Source: Bradyrhizobium sp. CCGB01
GTDB taxonomy: Bacteria; Pseudomonadota; Alphaproteobacteria; Rhizobiales; Xanthobacteraceae
Assembly: GCF_024199795.1 (NCBI RefSeq)
Contig: NZ_JANADK010000001.1
Location: forward strand, 5,208,001 to 5,272,000
Direction of reading: 5' to 3'
Length of the DNA stretch: 64,000 nucleotides
Within the stretch, counting starts at the first letter, position 1, and each line of letters opens with the position of its first letter. The notes beneath the pieces were generated by a model. That model ran no database searches. It was not told the origin of the DNA and was given only the letters and a program-made list of their open reading frames with translations. Position numbers and translations under genes: made by a program. Shown piece by piece: positions 35,905-46,949 of the stretch.

Positions 35905-36401
35905 AACGGGATATCGTCGTCCATGTCGCTGTTGCGGCCACCACCACCGCCGCCGGCGGCAACGGCACGGCGCGGTGCGCTGCTGACGGGACCGGAGGAG
36001 CCGAAATCGCCGCCCGGCTCGTCGCCGAAGCTACCGCCTCCTCCGCCGCCGCGGCCGTCGAGCATCGTCAGCGTCGAGTTGAAGCCCTGGAGCACGACCT
36101 CGGTGGAGTACTTCTCGACGCCGCTCTGGTCGGTCCATTTGCGGGTCTGGAGTGCGCCCTCGATGTAAACCTTCGCGCCCTTCTTCAGGTACTGCTCGGC
36201 GACCTTGCAGAGCCCTTCATTGAAGATCACGACGCGATGCCACTCGGTCTTTTCCTTGCGCTCGCCGCTGTTCTTGTCGCGCCAGGTTTCCGAGGTGGCG
36301 ATGCTCAGATTCGCGATCGGCCGCCCGTCCTGGGTGCGGCGGATTTCGGGATCCTTGCCGAGATTTCCAACCAGAATGACCTTGTTGACGCTTCCCGCCA
36401 T
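35901..36401 (-). CDS. ssb: Single-stranded DNA-binding protein
   Basis: A 166-residue SSB with an OB-fold ([80 protein letters not shown]) and a Gly-rich linker ending in the conserved acidic tip DMDDDIPF that recruits repair and replication proteins. Start at MAGSVNKV (36401). A LexA-type box lies 156-170 bases upstream of the ATG, so SOS control is likely. uvrA, a common SSB neighbour, is 3.4 kb away with the barrel cluster in between. Confidence 0.95.
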   Translation of the reverse strand: MAGSVNKVILVGNLGKDPEIRRTQDGRPIANLSIATSETWRDKNSGERKEKTEWHRVVIFNEGLCKVAEQYLKKGAKVYIEGALQTRKWTDQSGVEKYSTEVVLQGFNSTLTMLDGRGGGGGGSFGDEPGGDFGSSGPVSSAPRRAVAAGGGGGGRNSDMDDDIPF

Positions 36402-36556
36402 CGCCGCTCTCCACTCCAAATGCCACTGAATTCAAAGGCCGACCCCGCGCCCCGCGAAGCTCTGTCGCCCTGTTGAGGCGACCGTATACGCTTGCGAGGG
36501 CTGATCAGCCCGGTACCCCTCAACTTATCCCCACATATAGCACCGACCCGCGGCGT

Positions 36557-36571
36557 GTTCCAGATTTGTTC
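36557..36571. promoter_or_regulatory. LexA box of ssb
   Basis: GTTC-CAGATTT-GTTC matches the alphaproteobacterial LexA consensus GTTC-N7-GTTC exactly. It would overlap the -35 region of a promoter with the -10 near 36534-36539 on the minus strand, giving SOS repression of ssb. Confidence 0.7.
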
Positions 36572-36642
36572 TTCTCGATGATCCAGGCGCAATGCGGAAT
36601 TGGGTGGGCTCTGATCTGCAACCAGATACCGGCGCGATGAAT

Positions 36643-36660
36643 GGAACCCTTTCGGGTTCC
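36643..36660. repeat. 7-bp hairpin
   Basis: GGAACCC-TTTC-GGGTTCC, a perfect 7-bp stem with a tetraloop, about 190 bases before the first barrel gene. No T run directly follows, so a role in termination is not supported. Confidence 0.45.
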
Positions 36661-36850
36661 CGCGAATAGGAAAAAACTCTTAACATTCATCAAGTTGCGG
36701 CGCTTCAGCCGGCTCGCGACTGTTGCATTTCGGAGACGGACTCCGCCTCCCGGCTCAGCTACGCTCGCCTTGGAATTGATTCATATGGGCGTCGCGCCTG
36801 ATCAACCGCTTCGGGGAATTTAAGAAGCGGACGAAACTGGGGAGACTGCA

Positions 36851-37630
36851 ATGAATAAGATCTTGATTGGTACAATCGGTGCAATCGCGTTGGGCCTCTC
36901 GGCGCCCGCAAGCGCAGCAGATCTCGCTGCGCGTCCCTACACCAAGGCTCCACCACCGATGGTCGCTACCATCTACGACTGGAGCGGCTTCTACCTCGGC
37001 ATCAACGGCGGCGGCGGCACCAGTCACAAGTGCTGGGACTTCGTCACGCCCGTAACCGGCACTCTGCTCGGCGAAGGATGCCACAACGCCACCGGCGGCA
37101 CGGTCGGTGGCCAGGTCGGCTACCGCTGGCAGTCTGCCAATTGGGTGTTCGGCTTCGAAGGCCAGGGCAACTGGGCCGATTTCTCCGGCGACAATATCAG
37201 TACGACCTTGTTCGGCACGGGTCTTCGCGATCGGTCCAAGATCAACGCCTTCGGCCTGATTACCGGCCAGGTCGGCTATGCCTGGAACAACGTCCTCGTC
37301 TACGTGAAGGGCGGCGGCGCCGTCGTCAGCGATCGCTACCGCAGCTACGACACCGTCACCGGCCTCGAATTCGATCGGGCCAACGAGACCCGTTGGGGCG
37401 GCACCGTCGGTGCAGGCGTCGAGTTCGGATTCGCGCCGAACTGGACCGTGGGCTTCGAGTACGATCACATCTTCCTCGGCAATCGCACCATCGGCTTCAG
37501 CGGTTCTGGCAACTTCCTGATCGCCCCGCTCGGCGTCGCCACACGCTCTGAGCGCATCAGCCAGGACGTCGATATCGGCCTGGTCCGCCTGAATTATCGC
37601 TTTGGTGGCCCGATGATCGCGAGGTACTAA
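36851..37630 (+). CDS. Outer membrane beta-barrel protein, tandem copy 1
   Basis: A 259-residue barrel protein: signal peptide MNKILIGTIGAIALGLSAPA ending SA, then ADLAARPYTKAPPPMVATIY and the first strand WSGFYLGINGGGG. Contains a HKCW/GCHN cysteine pair and ends FGGPMIARY, an aromatic C-terminus for BAM insertion. The same start, ADLAARPYTKAP, opens copy 2, and the C...EGCHNA...GGTxGGQxGYRW block is shared with copy 3. Preceded by GGGGAG; followed by a terminator. Confidence 0.9.
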   Translation: MNKILIGTIGAIALGLSAPASAADLAARPYTKAPPPMVATIYDWSGFYLGINGGGGTSHKCWDFVTPVTGTLLGEGCHNATGGTVGGQVGYRWQSANWVFGFEGQGNWADFSGDNISTTLFGTGLRDRSKINAFGLITGQVGYAWNNVLVYVKGGGAVVSDRYRSYDTVTGLEFDRANETRWGGTVGAGVEFGFAPNWTVGFEYDHIFLGNRTIGFSGSGNFLIAPLGVATRSERISQDVDIGLVRLNYRFGGPMIARY

Positions 37631-37655
37631 CCTCTCTGATCCCACTTGAGAATTC

Positions 37656-37682
37656 AAAGGCCGGCCTCGCGCCGGCCTTTTT
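37656..37682 (+). terminator. Terminator of barrel copy 1
   Basis: AAAGGCCGGC-CTCGC-GCCGGCCTTTTT, a 7-bp GC stem extended by A-T pairs, 25 bases after the stop codon. Nearly identical hairpins follow copies 2 and 3. Confidence 0.85.
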
Positions 37683-37866
37683 GCTGAGCGCAGGCCAACA
37701 GGAACTATACGTCAGCGATTGTTACGTTTTGCAATTATTGTGACTTTTGGGAGACACAACTTGCGGCTTTGTTGGTGTAAGCACGACGTCAGTTGGACCA
37801 CAGCGTCTAATGCCCTTTCGGCGCACGGAAGGCAAAAATAGAAACCGGGACTGGGATTACGTTAAA

Positions 37867-38556
37867 ATGAAGAAGGTTTTGTTGGCTTCGGCCTGTTTGT
37901 TCGCTCTCGCCGCTCCGGCTTCGGCCGCTGATCTCGCGGCGCGCCCCTACACCAAGGCTCCGGTGGCTGTGGCCTCGGTCTACAACTGGACCGGCTTCTA
38001 CCTCGGTATCGTCGGTGGCGGCGCCTGGGAAAACGGCTCCGGCGACCCGAAGATGAAGGGTGGCTTCGTCGGTGGCACCGCCGGCTACAACTGGCAGACC
38101 GGCAACGTCGTGTTCGGCATCGAGGCCGACGGCACCTGGGCTGATGTCAGCGCTTCGGCCACGGGCCCCGTCGCCGTCCCCGGCTTCGGCATTGTCAGCA
38201 CCACCCTGAGCTCGAAGACCGACGCGATGGGCACCGTGCGCGGCCGCATCGGCTGGGCCGTCAACAACGTGCTGTTCTACGGCACCGGCGGTTACGCCTG
38301 GATCGACAACAAGCTCACCGTCAGCGCACTCGGCGTGAGCATCTCCGACAGCAAGTGGCACTCGGGCTGGACCGTCGGCGCCGGCGTCGAAGCTTTCTTC
38401 GCCCCGCAGTGGTCGGTCAAGGGCGAGTACCTCTATCGCAGCCTCGGCGGCGAGACCTACTTCTCGGGCGTCCTGCCCACCGGCACACTCAACTTCCACA
38501 CCGTGCAGGTCGGCGTGAACTATCACTTCGGGGGCCCGGTGGTCGCCAAGTACTGA
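37867..38556 (+). CDS. Outer membrane beta-barrel protein, tandem copy 2
   Basis: A 229-residue precursor, signal MKKVLLASACLFALAAPASA, then ADLAARPYTKAPVAVASVYN and WTGFYLGIVGGGAW. The barrel strands alternate as in copy 1, ending YHFGGPVVAKY. The Cys-containing segment of copies 1 and 3 is replaced by a shorter DPKMKGGFVGGTAGYNWQTG. A member of the 25-kDa rhizobial outer membrane protein family. Separated from copy 1 by its own promoter region and closed by its own terminator. Confidence 0.9.
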   Translation: MKKVLLASACLFALAAPASAADLAARPYTKAPVAVASVYNWTGFYLGIVGGGAWENGSGDPKMKGGFVGGTAGYNWQTGNVVFGIEADGTWADVSASATGPVAVPGFGIVSTTLSSKTDAMGTVRGRIGWAVNNVLFYGTGGYAWIDNKLTVSALGVSISDSKWHSGWTVGAGVEAFFAPQWSVKGEYLYRSLGGETYFSGVLPTGTLNFHTVQVGVNYHFGGPVVAKY

Positions 38557-38595
38557 GCGAAGTACTAAGCTTCGCCCCAACGCCATCGCGTTACG

Positions 38596-38622
38596 AAAGG
38601 CCGGCCTTGCGCCGGCCTTTTT
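38596..38622 (+). terminator. Terminator of barrel copy 2
   Basis: AAAGGCCGGC-CTTGC-GCCGGCCTTTTT differs from the copy 1 terminator at one loop position only. Located 40 bases after the stop codon. Confidence 0.85.
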
Positions 38623-38710
38623 GTTTTCGCGCGCGGGAGCGCCGAACCGTCAAGGAATCGTGGGCGGGGAATCGCCCACGCGGATTGGCTGGGTGCGTTG
38701 GGGACGTGAC

Positions 38711-39460
38711 ATGAAAACTTGGACGCTGGCTGCGGTCAGCTTGCTCGCCCTCGGCGCGGTCGCGCCCGCCGGTGCCGCGGAACTGCCGCTCTACAAGGCC
38801 CCCGTAGCGCCCGTCCTCGCCTACGACTGGAGCGGCGTCTATGTCGGCATCAATGGCGGTGGCGGCTGGGCCCATGCCTGCTGGGCCGTGACCAACTCGC
38901 TGGGCGCCGCTGTCGATCCTCCCATCGGCGAAGGCTGTCACAACGCGGGCGGCGGCACGATCGGCGGACAGCTCGGCTATCGCTGGCAGAGGGGGCGCTG
39001 GGTTCTCGGCGTCGAAGGCCAGGGCAACTGGGCCGACTTCAAGGGCAGCAATGTCAGCGTGGTGCTGGCGCCGCAGACCAACCAGACCAAGATCGACAGC
39101 TTCGGCCTGTTCACCGGCCAGATGGGCTACGCCGTCAACAGCCTGCTGCTCTACGGCAAGGCTGGCGCGGCCGTCGCCCACGACAAATACGACATTTTCT
39201 TTCCCGGCCTGCCGGCATTCAACAGCGTCAACCAGACCCGCTGGGGCTACAGCATCGGTATCGGCGTGGAATGGGGCTTTGCCGAGAACTGGTCGGTCGG
39301 CGGCGAGTACAACCACGTGTTCCTCGGCCATCACAATTCCGATTTCGCCACCCTCACCGGCGGCTTCCTCCCGCGCACCGACCGGATCGGCCAGGACATC
39401 GACATGGGCCTGATCCGCATCAACTATCGCTGGGGCAACCCGGTCGTCGCCAAATACTGA
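38711..39460 (+). CDS. Outer membrane beta-barrel protein, tandem copy 3
   Basis: A 249-residue precursor: signal MKTWTLAAVSLLALGAVAPA, then ELPLYKAPVAPVLAYDWSGV and YVGINGGGGWAHACW. Shares with copy 1 the block GEGCHNAGGGTIGGQLGYRW, EGQGNWADF and the C-terminal RIGQDIDMGLIRINYRWG, ending NPVVAKY. More similar to copy 1 than to copy 2, so the array may have arisen by unequal duplication. Same predicted surface role. uvrA follows after the terminator. Confidence 0.9.
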   Translation: MKTWTLAAVSLLALGAVAPAGAAELPLYKAPVAPVLAYDWSGVYVGINGGGGWAHACWAVTNSLGAAVDPPIGEGCHNAGGGTIGGQLGYRWQRGRWVLGVEGQGNWADFKGSNVSVVLAPQTNQTKIDSFGLFTGQMGYAVNSLLLYGKAGAAVAHDKYDIFFPGLPAFNSVNQTRWGYSIGIGVEWGFAENWSVGGEYNHVFLGHHNSDFATLTGGFLPRTDRIGQDIDMGLIRINYRWGNPVVAKY

Positions 39461-39535
39461 GCAAGCGTTTCTCGCAGGAACCTCCAAGTCCTGATCATGT
39501 GCGGATTGCCCCAAGTCCGCATTCAAACGCGAACG

Positions 39536-39561
39536 AAGGGCCGGCTTCACGCCGGCCCTTT
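39536..39561 (+). terminator. Terminator of barrel copy 3
   Basis: AAGGGCCGGC-TTCAC-GCCGGCCCTT, a 10-bp perfect stem with a 5-base loop, 75 bases after the stop codon. The T tract is short (TT-TG). Confidence 0.7.
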
Positions 39562-39674
39562 GCCATGTCCTTGGCCTTTTCCTTGACATGTTCCGGATGC
39601 CCCCTCCTGCCAGATGCCGCCAGCGCGCCAACAATCCGTTGACGATTCGCAAGTCCCACTGGAAATCCGTCCCC

Positions 39675-39689
39675 GTTCTTCCTACGTTC
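39675..39689. promoter_or_regulatory. LexA box of uvrA
   Basis: GTTC-TTCCTAC-GTTC, an exact GTTC-N7-GTTC LexA site 99 bases before the uvrA ATG. TTGACG at 39639-39644 may be the -35 element. Consistent with known SOS control of uvrA in alphaproteobacteria. Confidence 0.75.
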
Positions 39690-39787
39690 GCTGACATACC
39701 CATCGGCGCCGATCCCGGTTCCGGGCGAAGCGCGCCTTTTTTGTTGGCGCGATCGCGCACCTTTGGGATTCCTTGAGGGCAACTCGG

Positions 39788-42772
<2,985 letters not shown>

Positions 42773-42783
42773 CTTCCGCCGAC

Positions 42784-43371
42784 ATGTCGGTCCATGGGAG
42801 AACATTTGTGTCCGCAGGACTCGTGCAGACCTATCGGTCGTTCGCCTATAACAATGCCTGGGCCAACCATCGCCTGCTCACAGCCTGCACCGGTCTCAGC
42901 CAGGCCGAATTCGAAGCCGCGCGAACCGGCTTCTTCCCGAGCATTCAGCGCACGCTGAACCACATCTACGTCATCGACCTCTTCTACATCGATGCGCTTG
43001 AGGGCGGCTGGCTCGGACCACGAGCCTTTGAAAACGAGGTGCCGTATCCCTCGCTTTCCGAGCTGAAACCTGCCCAGGCAGCAATGGACAAGCGACTGCT
43101 CGCCGTCTGCGACGCGCTGACACCTGAAGGTCTCGACGGCTTTGTCCGGATCAACCGCGACACGAGCGTTCAGACCGAACGCCGCGACCGGCTGCTCATG
43201 CATCTGTTTCAGCATCAAATCCATCACCGCGGACAGGCGCACGCCATGCTCTCCGAAACCAGCGTCGCGCCGCCTCAGCTCGACGAGTTCTTCGCCGAGG
43301 GCGAAGCGCCGCTCAGGTCCGCCGAATTCGACGATCTCGGATGGACCGAAGAAACGGTATGGAAATCCTGA
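42784..43371 (+). CDS. DinB-family protein
   Basis: A 195-residue four-helix protein of the DinB/YfiT fold, with metal-type histidines in TLNHIYVIDLFY and HLFQHQIHHRGQAHAMLSE. Family members are thiol- or metal-dependent transferases or hydrolases with mostly unknown substrates. Starts 11 bases after the uvrA stop, which suggests co-transcription with uvrA and perhaps damage-linked expression. Starts MSVHGRTFVSAGLVQTYRSF; ATG at 42784 is preferred. Confidence 0.85.
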   Translation: MSVHGRTFVSAGLVQTYRSFAYNNAWANHRLLTACTGLSQAEFEAARTGFFPSIQRTLNHIYVIDLFYIDALEGGWLGPRAFENEVPYPSLSELKPAQAAMDKRLLAVCDALTPEGLDGFVRINRDTSVQTERRDRLLMHLFQHQIHHRGQAHAMLSETSVAPPQLDEFFAEGEAPLRSAEFDDLGWTEETVWKS

Positions 43372-43389
43372 GGCCGTAACTTCTTTTCC

Positions 43390-44040
43390 ATGCCCTACTC
43401 CCTCGCCATCTTCGATCTCGACGGCACGCTGGCCGACAGCTTTCCGTGGTTCCTGCGCACCATCAACGATGTCGCCGACCGCTTCGGCTTTCGCCGCGTC
43501 GCGGATGAAGACATCGAGGGGCTGCGGCATGCATCGAGCCGCGAGATCCTCGCCCGCCTCGAGGTGCCGCTGTGGAAGCTGCCGGCGATCGCCCGGCATG
43601 CGCGGCGGTTGAAGGCGGAGGCGGCGGCCGAGATCTCGCTTTTCGCGGGCGTCGAGACGATGCTGCGGACGCTGGCCGATAACGGCGTGCAGCTCGCGCT
43701 GGTGACGTCCGACAGCGAGGCCAATGCGCGTGAAAAGCTCGGCGATTCCGCCGCCCTGATCGCGCATTTCGACTGCGCGGCATCGTTGTTCGGCAAGCCC
43801 GCGAAATTCCGCCGGGTCATCAGGCGCGCGGGCGTGGACCCGGACAAGGTGATCGCGATCGGTGACGAGGTCCGCGACATCGAGGCGGCGCGGGCCGTGG
43901 GGATTGCCTGCGGCGCGGTCAGTTGGGGCTATGCTGCGCCAGCCGCGTTGCAGGCGCTTGCGCCCGATCACATGTTTGAACACATGGGCGACATTGCGGA
44001 GACCTTGTGCGGAAACGTAGGGTGGATTAGCGAAGCCTAA
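43390..44040 (+). CDS. HAD-superfamily phosphatase (phosphoglycolate-phosphatase-like)
   Basis: A 216-residue HAD hydrolase: motif I FDLDGTLADS, motif II LVTSDSEAN, a Lys in FGKPAKFRRV and motif IV GDEVRDIEAA. The helical cap sits after motif I (about residues 15-75), as in subfamily I. The substrate is unknown; phosphoglycolate or another small phosphate ester is likely. The last eight codons (NVGWISEA) and the stop are contributed by the palindromic repeat that begins at 44016. Follows the DinB-like gene by 18 bases. Confidence 0.85.
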   Translation: MPYSLAIFDLDGTLADSFPWFLRTINDVADRFGFRRVADEDIEGLRHASSREILARLEVPLWKLPAIARHARRLKAEAAAEISLFAGVETMLRTLADNGVQLALVTSDSEANAREKLGDSAALIAHFDCAASLFGKPAKFRRVIRRAGVDPDKVIAIGDEVRDIEAARAVGIACGAVSWGYAAPAALQALAPDHMFEHMGDIAETLCGNVGWISEA

Positions 44041-44123
44041 TCCACCACTGTTCGCATCCGCAGAGACAGACGAGGTGGGTTACGCCAGGGACCACGCTTC
44101 GCGCAGCAGCGCCTAACCCACCA
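44016..44123. repeat. Dispersed palindromic repeat (CGTAGGGTGG type), second copy
   Basis: Opens CGTAGGGTGGATTAGCGAAG with inner TAATCCACC and ends GGTGGGTTACG...CTAACCCACC. Same family as 25827-25921, less symmetric. It carries the 3' end and stop codon of the HAD gene. Confidence 0.75.
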
Positions 44124-44144
44124 TATGAACTGCTCGGAGAGGCG

Positions 44145-45074
44145 ATGATGACACTCACGGACGCAGCCCGCCTCAAGCTCCTGGCGCCGCCGGTCGGCCG
44201 GTTGCGCGTCGTGCTCGACACCGACACCTATAACGAGATCGACGATCAGTTTGCGCTGGTGCAGATGCTGCTGTCGCCGGAACGTTTTGACGTCGAGGCG
44301 ATCTATGCCGCGCCGTTCTTCAACGCGCGCGCGGACAGTCCCGGCCACGGCATGGAGCTGAGCTATCAGGAAATCCTTCGCCTGCTGGAGCGCCTGAACG
44401 TCGCGCCTGACGGCCTGGTTCATCGCGGTGTCACCGACTATGTCGGTTCGGCCAAGACCGCACGGCCGGCAGCCGCCGTCGACGATCTCGTGGCCCGGGC
44501 GCGGGCGGGCTCGCCAGACAAACCGCTCTATGTGATTGCCATCGGCGCCATCAGCAACGTCGCCTCTGCGCTGCTCGAGGCGCCCGACATCATCGACCGC
44601 GTCGTGGTGGTCTGGCTCGGCGGCCATGCGCTGGAATGGCCCGATACCATCGAGTTCAACCTCAAGCAGGATGTCGGCGGCGCTCAGGTGCTGCTCGACA
44701 GCGGCGTGCCGCTCGTCCTCGTGCCGTGCAAGGGCGTGACCTCGCGCCTTCACAGTACCGTGCCGGAGATCGAGCGCTATGTCGAACCACATGGCAGCAT
44801 CGGCGCGTTCCTCGCCATGCGCTTCAAGGAATACTCCTCCGACCACATGGGCTGGGCCAAGGAGATCTGGGACATGGCGGCGGTCGGCTGGCTGCTCAAT
44901 CCCGTGTGGGCACCGAGCGTGATCATCCCGGCCCCGGTTCTGACCGATCAGATGACCTGGAGCGTGGATCGCCGGCGGCATCCGATCCGTTACGTGACCT
45001 ACGTGGATCGCAACCCGATCCTGAGGGATTTTTTCGCGAAGCTGCAGGCGTTTGCCGCGAAGCAAGTGCCGTAG
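44145..45074 (+). CDS. Nucleoside hydrolase (IUNH family)
   Basis: A 309-residue enzyme that splits the N-glycosidic bond of a nucleoside or related riboside. The calcium site is in VVLDTDTYNEIDDQFALVQM (Asp25, Asp27, Asp33, Asp34), with two more residues between the Asp pairs than in the standard DTDPGIDD motif. VWLGGHALEWPDTIEFNLKQ provides the substrate Asn. Ends AKLQAFAAKQVP; the stop TAG is shared with the left end of a repeat. Substrate is not predicted. Confidence 0.85.
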   Translation: MMTLTDAARLKLLAPPVGRLRVVLDTDTYNEIDDQFALVQMLLSPERFDVEAIYAAPFFNARADSPGHGMELSYQEILRLLERLNVAPDGLVHRGVTDYVGSAKTARPAAAVDDLVARARAGSPDKPLYVIAIGAISNVASALLEAPDIIDRVVVVWLGGHALEWPDTIEFNLKQDVGGAQVLLDSGVPLVLVPCKGVTSRLHSTVPEIERYVEPHGSIGAFLAMRFKEYSSDHMGWAKEIWDMAAVGWLLNPVWAPSVIIPAPVLTDQMTWSVDRRRHPIRYVTYVDRNPILRDFFAKLQAFAAKQVP

Positions 45075-45155
45075 GGTGGGCAAAGCGAAGCGTGCCCACG
45101 TGCCAGGCCGAGGGAGACGGTGGGCACGGCGCGATGCGCCTTTGCCCACCCTACG
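45070..45155. repeat. Dispersed palindromic repeat (CGTAGGGTGG type), third copy
   Basis: CGTAGGGTGGGCAAAGCGAA at the left, CTTTGCCCACCCTACG at the right, with an inner pair CGTGCCCAC/GTGGGCACG. A subtype with GGGCAAAG in place of GGATTAG. Its first TAG is the stop codon of the nucleoside hydrolase. Confidence 0.8.
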
Positions 45156-45171
45156 GCACCTGAACAGCCCC

Positions 45172-46125
45172 CTACTCCGTCCTCCGCAAGAACGCCCCGA
45201 ACGCGCGCGGGCCGTCGCCGGTCTTGATCTCGCCGACCACTTTCAGCTCGGCTGCATCGATGATGTGGAGCGTGTTGCTCTCCCAGCACGCCACGATGAC
45301 GCGCTTGCCGTCCGCGGTCGCGGCAATGCCTTCCGGATAGTCACCGACATTGATGCGCTTCACCGGCTTCAGCGTCGCAAGGTCGAACACGCTGACGGTG
45401 CCGCCATATTGGTCGGTGACGAACCCCCGGCCCTGCGTCAGCGCCACCGCATAGGGACGCATCCCGACCGCCACGCGGCCGATCTCGCGCGCCTCTGCAA
45501 TGTCGATCACGGAGACGTCGTCGGAGCCGACATTGGCGGTATAGGCGCGCTTGCCCTCGGCATCGATGGTGACGCCGAACGGGCGGGTGCCGACCTTGAT
45601 GGTCGTCTTGCGCTGGCGGGTCGCGGTGTCCACGACCGAGACACTGTCGTCGTCGCGGTCCGCCGAGAGCAGCAGCTTGCCGTCAGGCATCACTGCCAGG
45701 CCCGACGGCGAGGCGCCGACTGCGATGCTGGCCGTGACACTGCGCGAGGCCGCATCGATCACCCGCACCGCCGCCGCATACCAGTCGGCGACATAGACCG
45801 TCTTGCCGTCGGGCGCGACGGCAATGCCGAGCGGCCCGCCGCCGACCTCGACGCGGCCAGCGACCTGCCGCGTTGCTGCGTCGACCACGGTCACGGCCTT
45901 GGCGTCGGGGCTCGTCACATAGGCAAAGCGCCCGTCCGCGCTGACGGCCACACCGGCCGGCTTGCCGCCGATCGGGATGGTCGCGACGCTGCGCGATGTC
46001 GCGAGGTCCACGACCATCAGATCGTCGCTGAGCTGGTTGGTGACGAACGCCTCCTCGGCGGCCGCGCTGCCGAGACCGGCAACGCAAAGGCTGGCGGCGA
46101 GCGCCGCCAGGGCCAGCGTCCGCAC
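45172..46125 (-). CDS. Secreted YVTN-type beta-propeller protein
   Basis: A 317-residue precursor starting with a GTG, 2 bases after the stop of the upstream gene. Signal RTLALAALAASLCVAGLGSA followed by AAAEE. About seven beta-propeller repeats of the YVTN type are visible: FVTNQLSDDLMVVDLATSRS, VAVSADGRFAYVTSPDAKAV, IAVAPDGKTVYVADWYAAAV, LAVMPDGKLLLSADRDDDSV, and so on. It resembles the propeller protein often linked to PQQ alcohol dehydrogenases. Periplasmic; ligand unknown. Confidence 0.8.
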   Translation of the reverse strand: MRTLALAALAASLCVAGLGSAAAEEAFVTNQLSDDLMVVDLATSRSVATIPIGGKPAGVAVSADGRFAYVTSPDAKAVTVVDAATRQVAGRVEVGGGPLGIAVAPDGKTVYVADWYAAAVRVIDAASRSVTASIAVGASPSGLAVMPDGKLLLSADRDDDSVSVVDTATRQRKTTIKVGTRPFGVTIDAEGKRAYTANVGSDDVSVIDIAEAREIGRVAVGMRPYAVALTQGRGFVTDQYGGTVSVFDLATLKPVKRINVGDYPEGIAATADGKRVIVACWESNTLHIIDAAELKVVGEIKTGDGPRAFGAFLRRTE

Positions 46126-46127
46126 GG

Positions 46128-46709
46128 TCAGCTTCCGCTCTCGATCTTCTTCTTCAGCGCCTCGAGGCCGGCCTTGTAGAGCCCGCTCACTGCAGTCTTG
46201 GCGGCCTCGTCGCTCAGCTCCGGCGGCGGATCGTTGTTGGGAAAGCCGCGGTAGAATGCGCCGGCCCACTCCAGCGTCGAGCCCTTGCCGTCGGCGCTGG
46301 GCGTCACCGTCAGCGTCGAGGAATAATTGGTGACCGGCAAGACCTTCACGTCGACGGTGGTGATCCGGTAGGAATAGGTCATCGCGGCGGCGTCGAACTT
46401 GTAGAGCTCCTCGTCGACGGTGGCTCCTCCCGTCAGCGTTAGCTTCCGCGTGGCGCCGATCTCGTTGCCCTTCTCGCCCTCGGTCTTGGTGACGGGCGGA
46501 AGCCAGCTCATGTCCTGGAAATTGCCGATTGCGGCCCACACCTTGGCCGGGGCTGCGTTGATCTCGATGGATTCGCGCACCTTCTGCCGGGTCGGCCCAT
46601 GCGCCCAGGCAGGTGAAAAGGCTGGCGCCAACGCCGCCGTCAAAGCCGCCGCGCCCGCGGCAGTCAGCACCGCGGCCATGACCGTGCGCCGTCCAATCGT
46701 CACCCTCAT
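46128..46709 (-). CDS. Exported SRPBCC-fold protein
   Basis: A 193-residue protein with an Arg-rich N-region and a hydrophobic signal (TVMAAVLTAAGAAALTAALA). The mature part is a START/SRPBCC fold: RESIEINAAPAKVWAAIGNF, DMSWLPPVTKTEGEKGNEIG, YRITTVDVKVLPVTNYSSTL, STLEWAGAFYRGFPNNDPPP. It probably binds a hydrophobic ligand in the periplasm. Its stop is 2 bases from the GTG of the propeller gene, so the two are one unit; the pair may serve a PQQ- or lanthanide-dependent alcohol oxidation route, an inference from family associations. Confidence 0.75.
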   Translation of the reverse strand: MRVTIGRRTVMAAVLTAAGAAALTAALAPAFSPAWAHGPTRQKVRESIEINAAPAKVWAAIGNFQDMSWLPPVTKTEGEKGNEIGATRKLTLTGGATVDEELYKFDAAAMTYSYRITTVDVKVLPVTNYSSTLTVTPSADGKGSTLEWAGAFYRGFPNNDPPPELSDEAAKTAVSGLYKAGLEALKKKIESGS

Positions 46710-46789
46710 CTCGTTTCCTCATGCGTCCAGTTGATCGTGCGCGACTTGAGGCGCGCTGGGATCATGGTAGCGCATTTTGCGGCTGCGGG

Positions 46790-46905
46790 GAGACCTGTTC
46801 GTGGCGCCGTTGCGGCGGGCGCTCGCGCGCTCCACAACCCCTTGCGCCGCCCGGCGGGCAAAACACCCAACGGGAGGGTCAACCACACCACGCGAAAATA
46901 ATTCT
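46790..46905. repeat. Degenerate repeat segment
   Basis: Contains CTTGCGCCGCCCGGCGGGC and CGGGAGGGTCAACCACACCACG, a block I recognise from dispersed Bradyrhizobium repeats. An open frame on the minus strand (46706-46942) across it has no gene-like composition. Confidence 0.5.
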
Positions 46906-46949
46906 CTTTATCCGTATTTCGGATTATCACATAGAAAGCCATCCCAACC

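Larger units (their letters stand above)
36402..36850. other. Intergenic region between ssb and the barrel genes
   Basis: About 450 bases holding the ssb control region and the upstream region of the first barrel gene. Besides the LexA box and a short hairpin listed separately, CTATAT (complement of 36535-36540) is a plausible -10 element for ssb. No gene or repeat was recognised. Confidence 0.5.

Noticed and set aside
46706..46942. 78-codon minus-strand frame
   Set aside because: Lies across a dispersed repeat; the peptide is that of repeat DNA rather than a gene.
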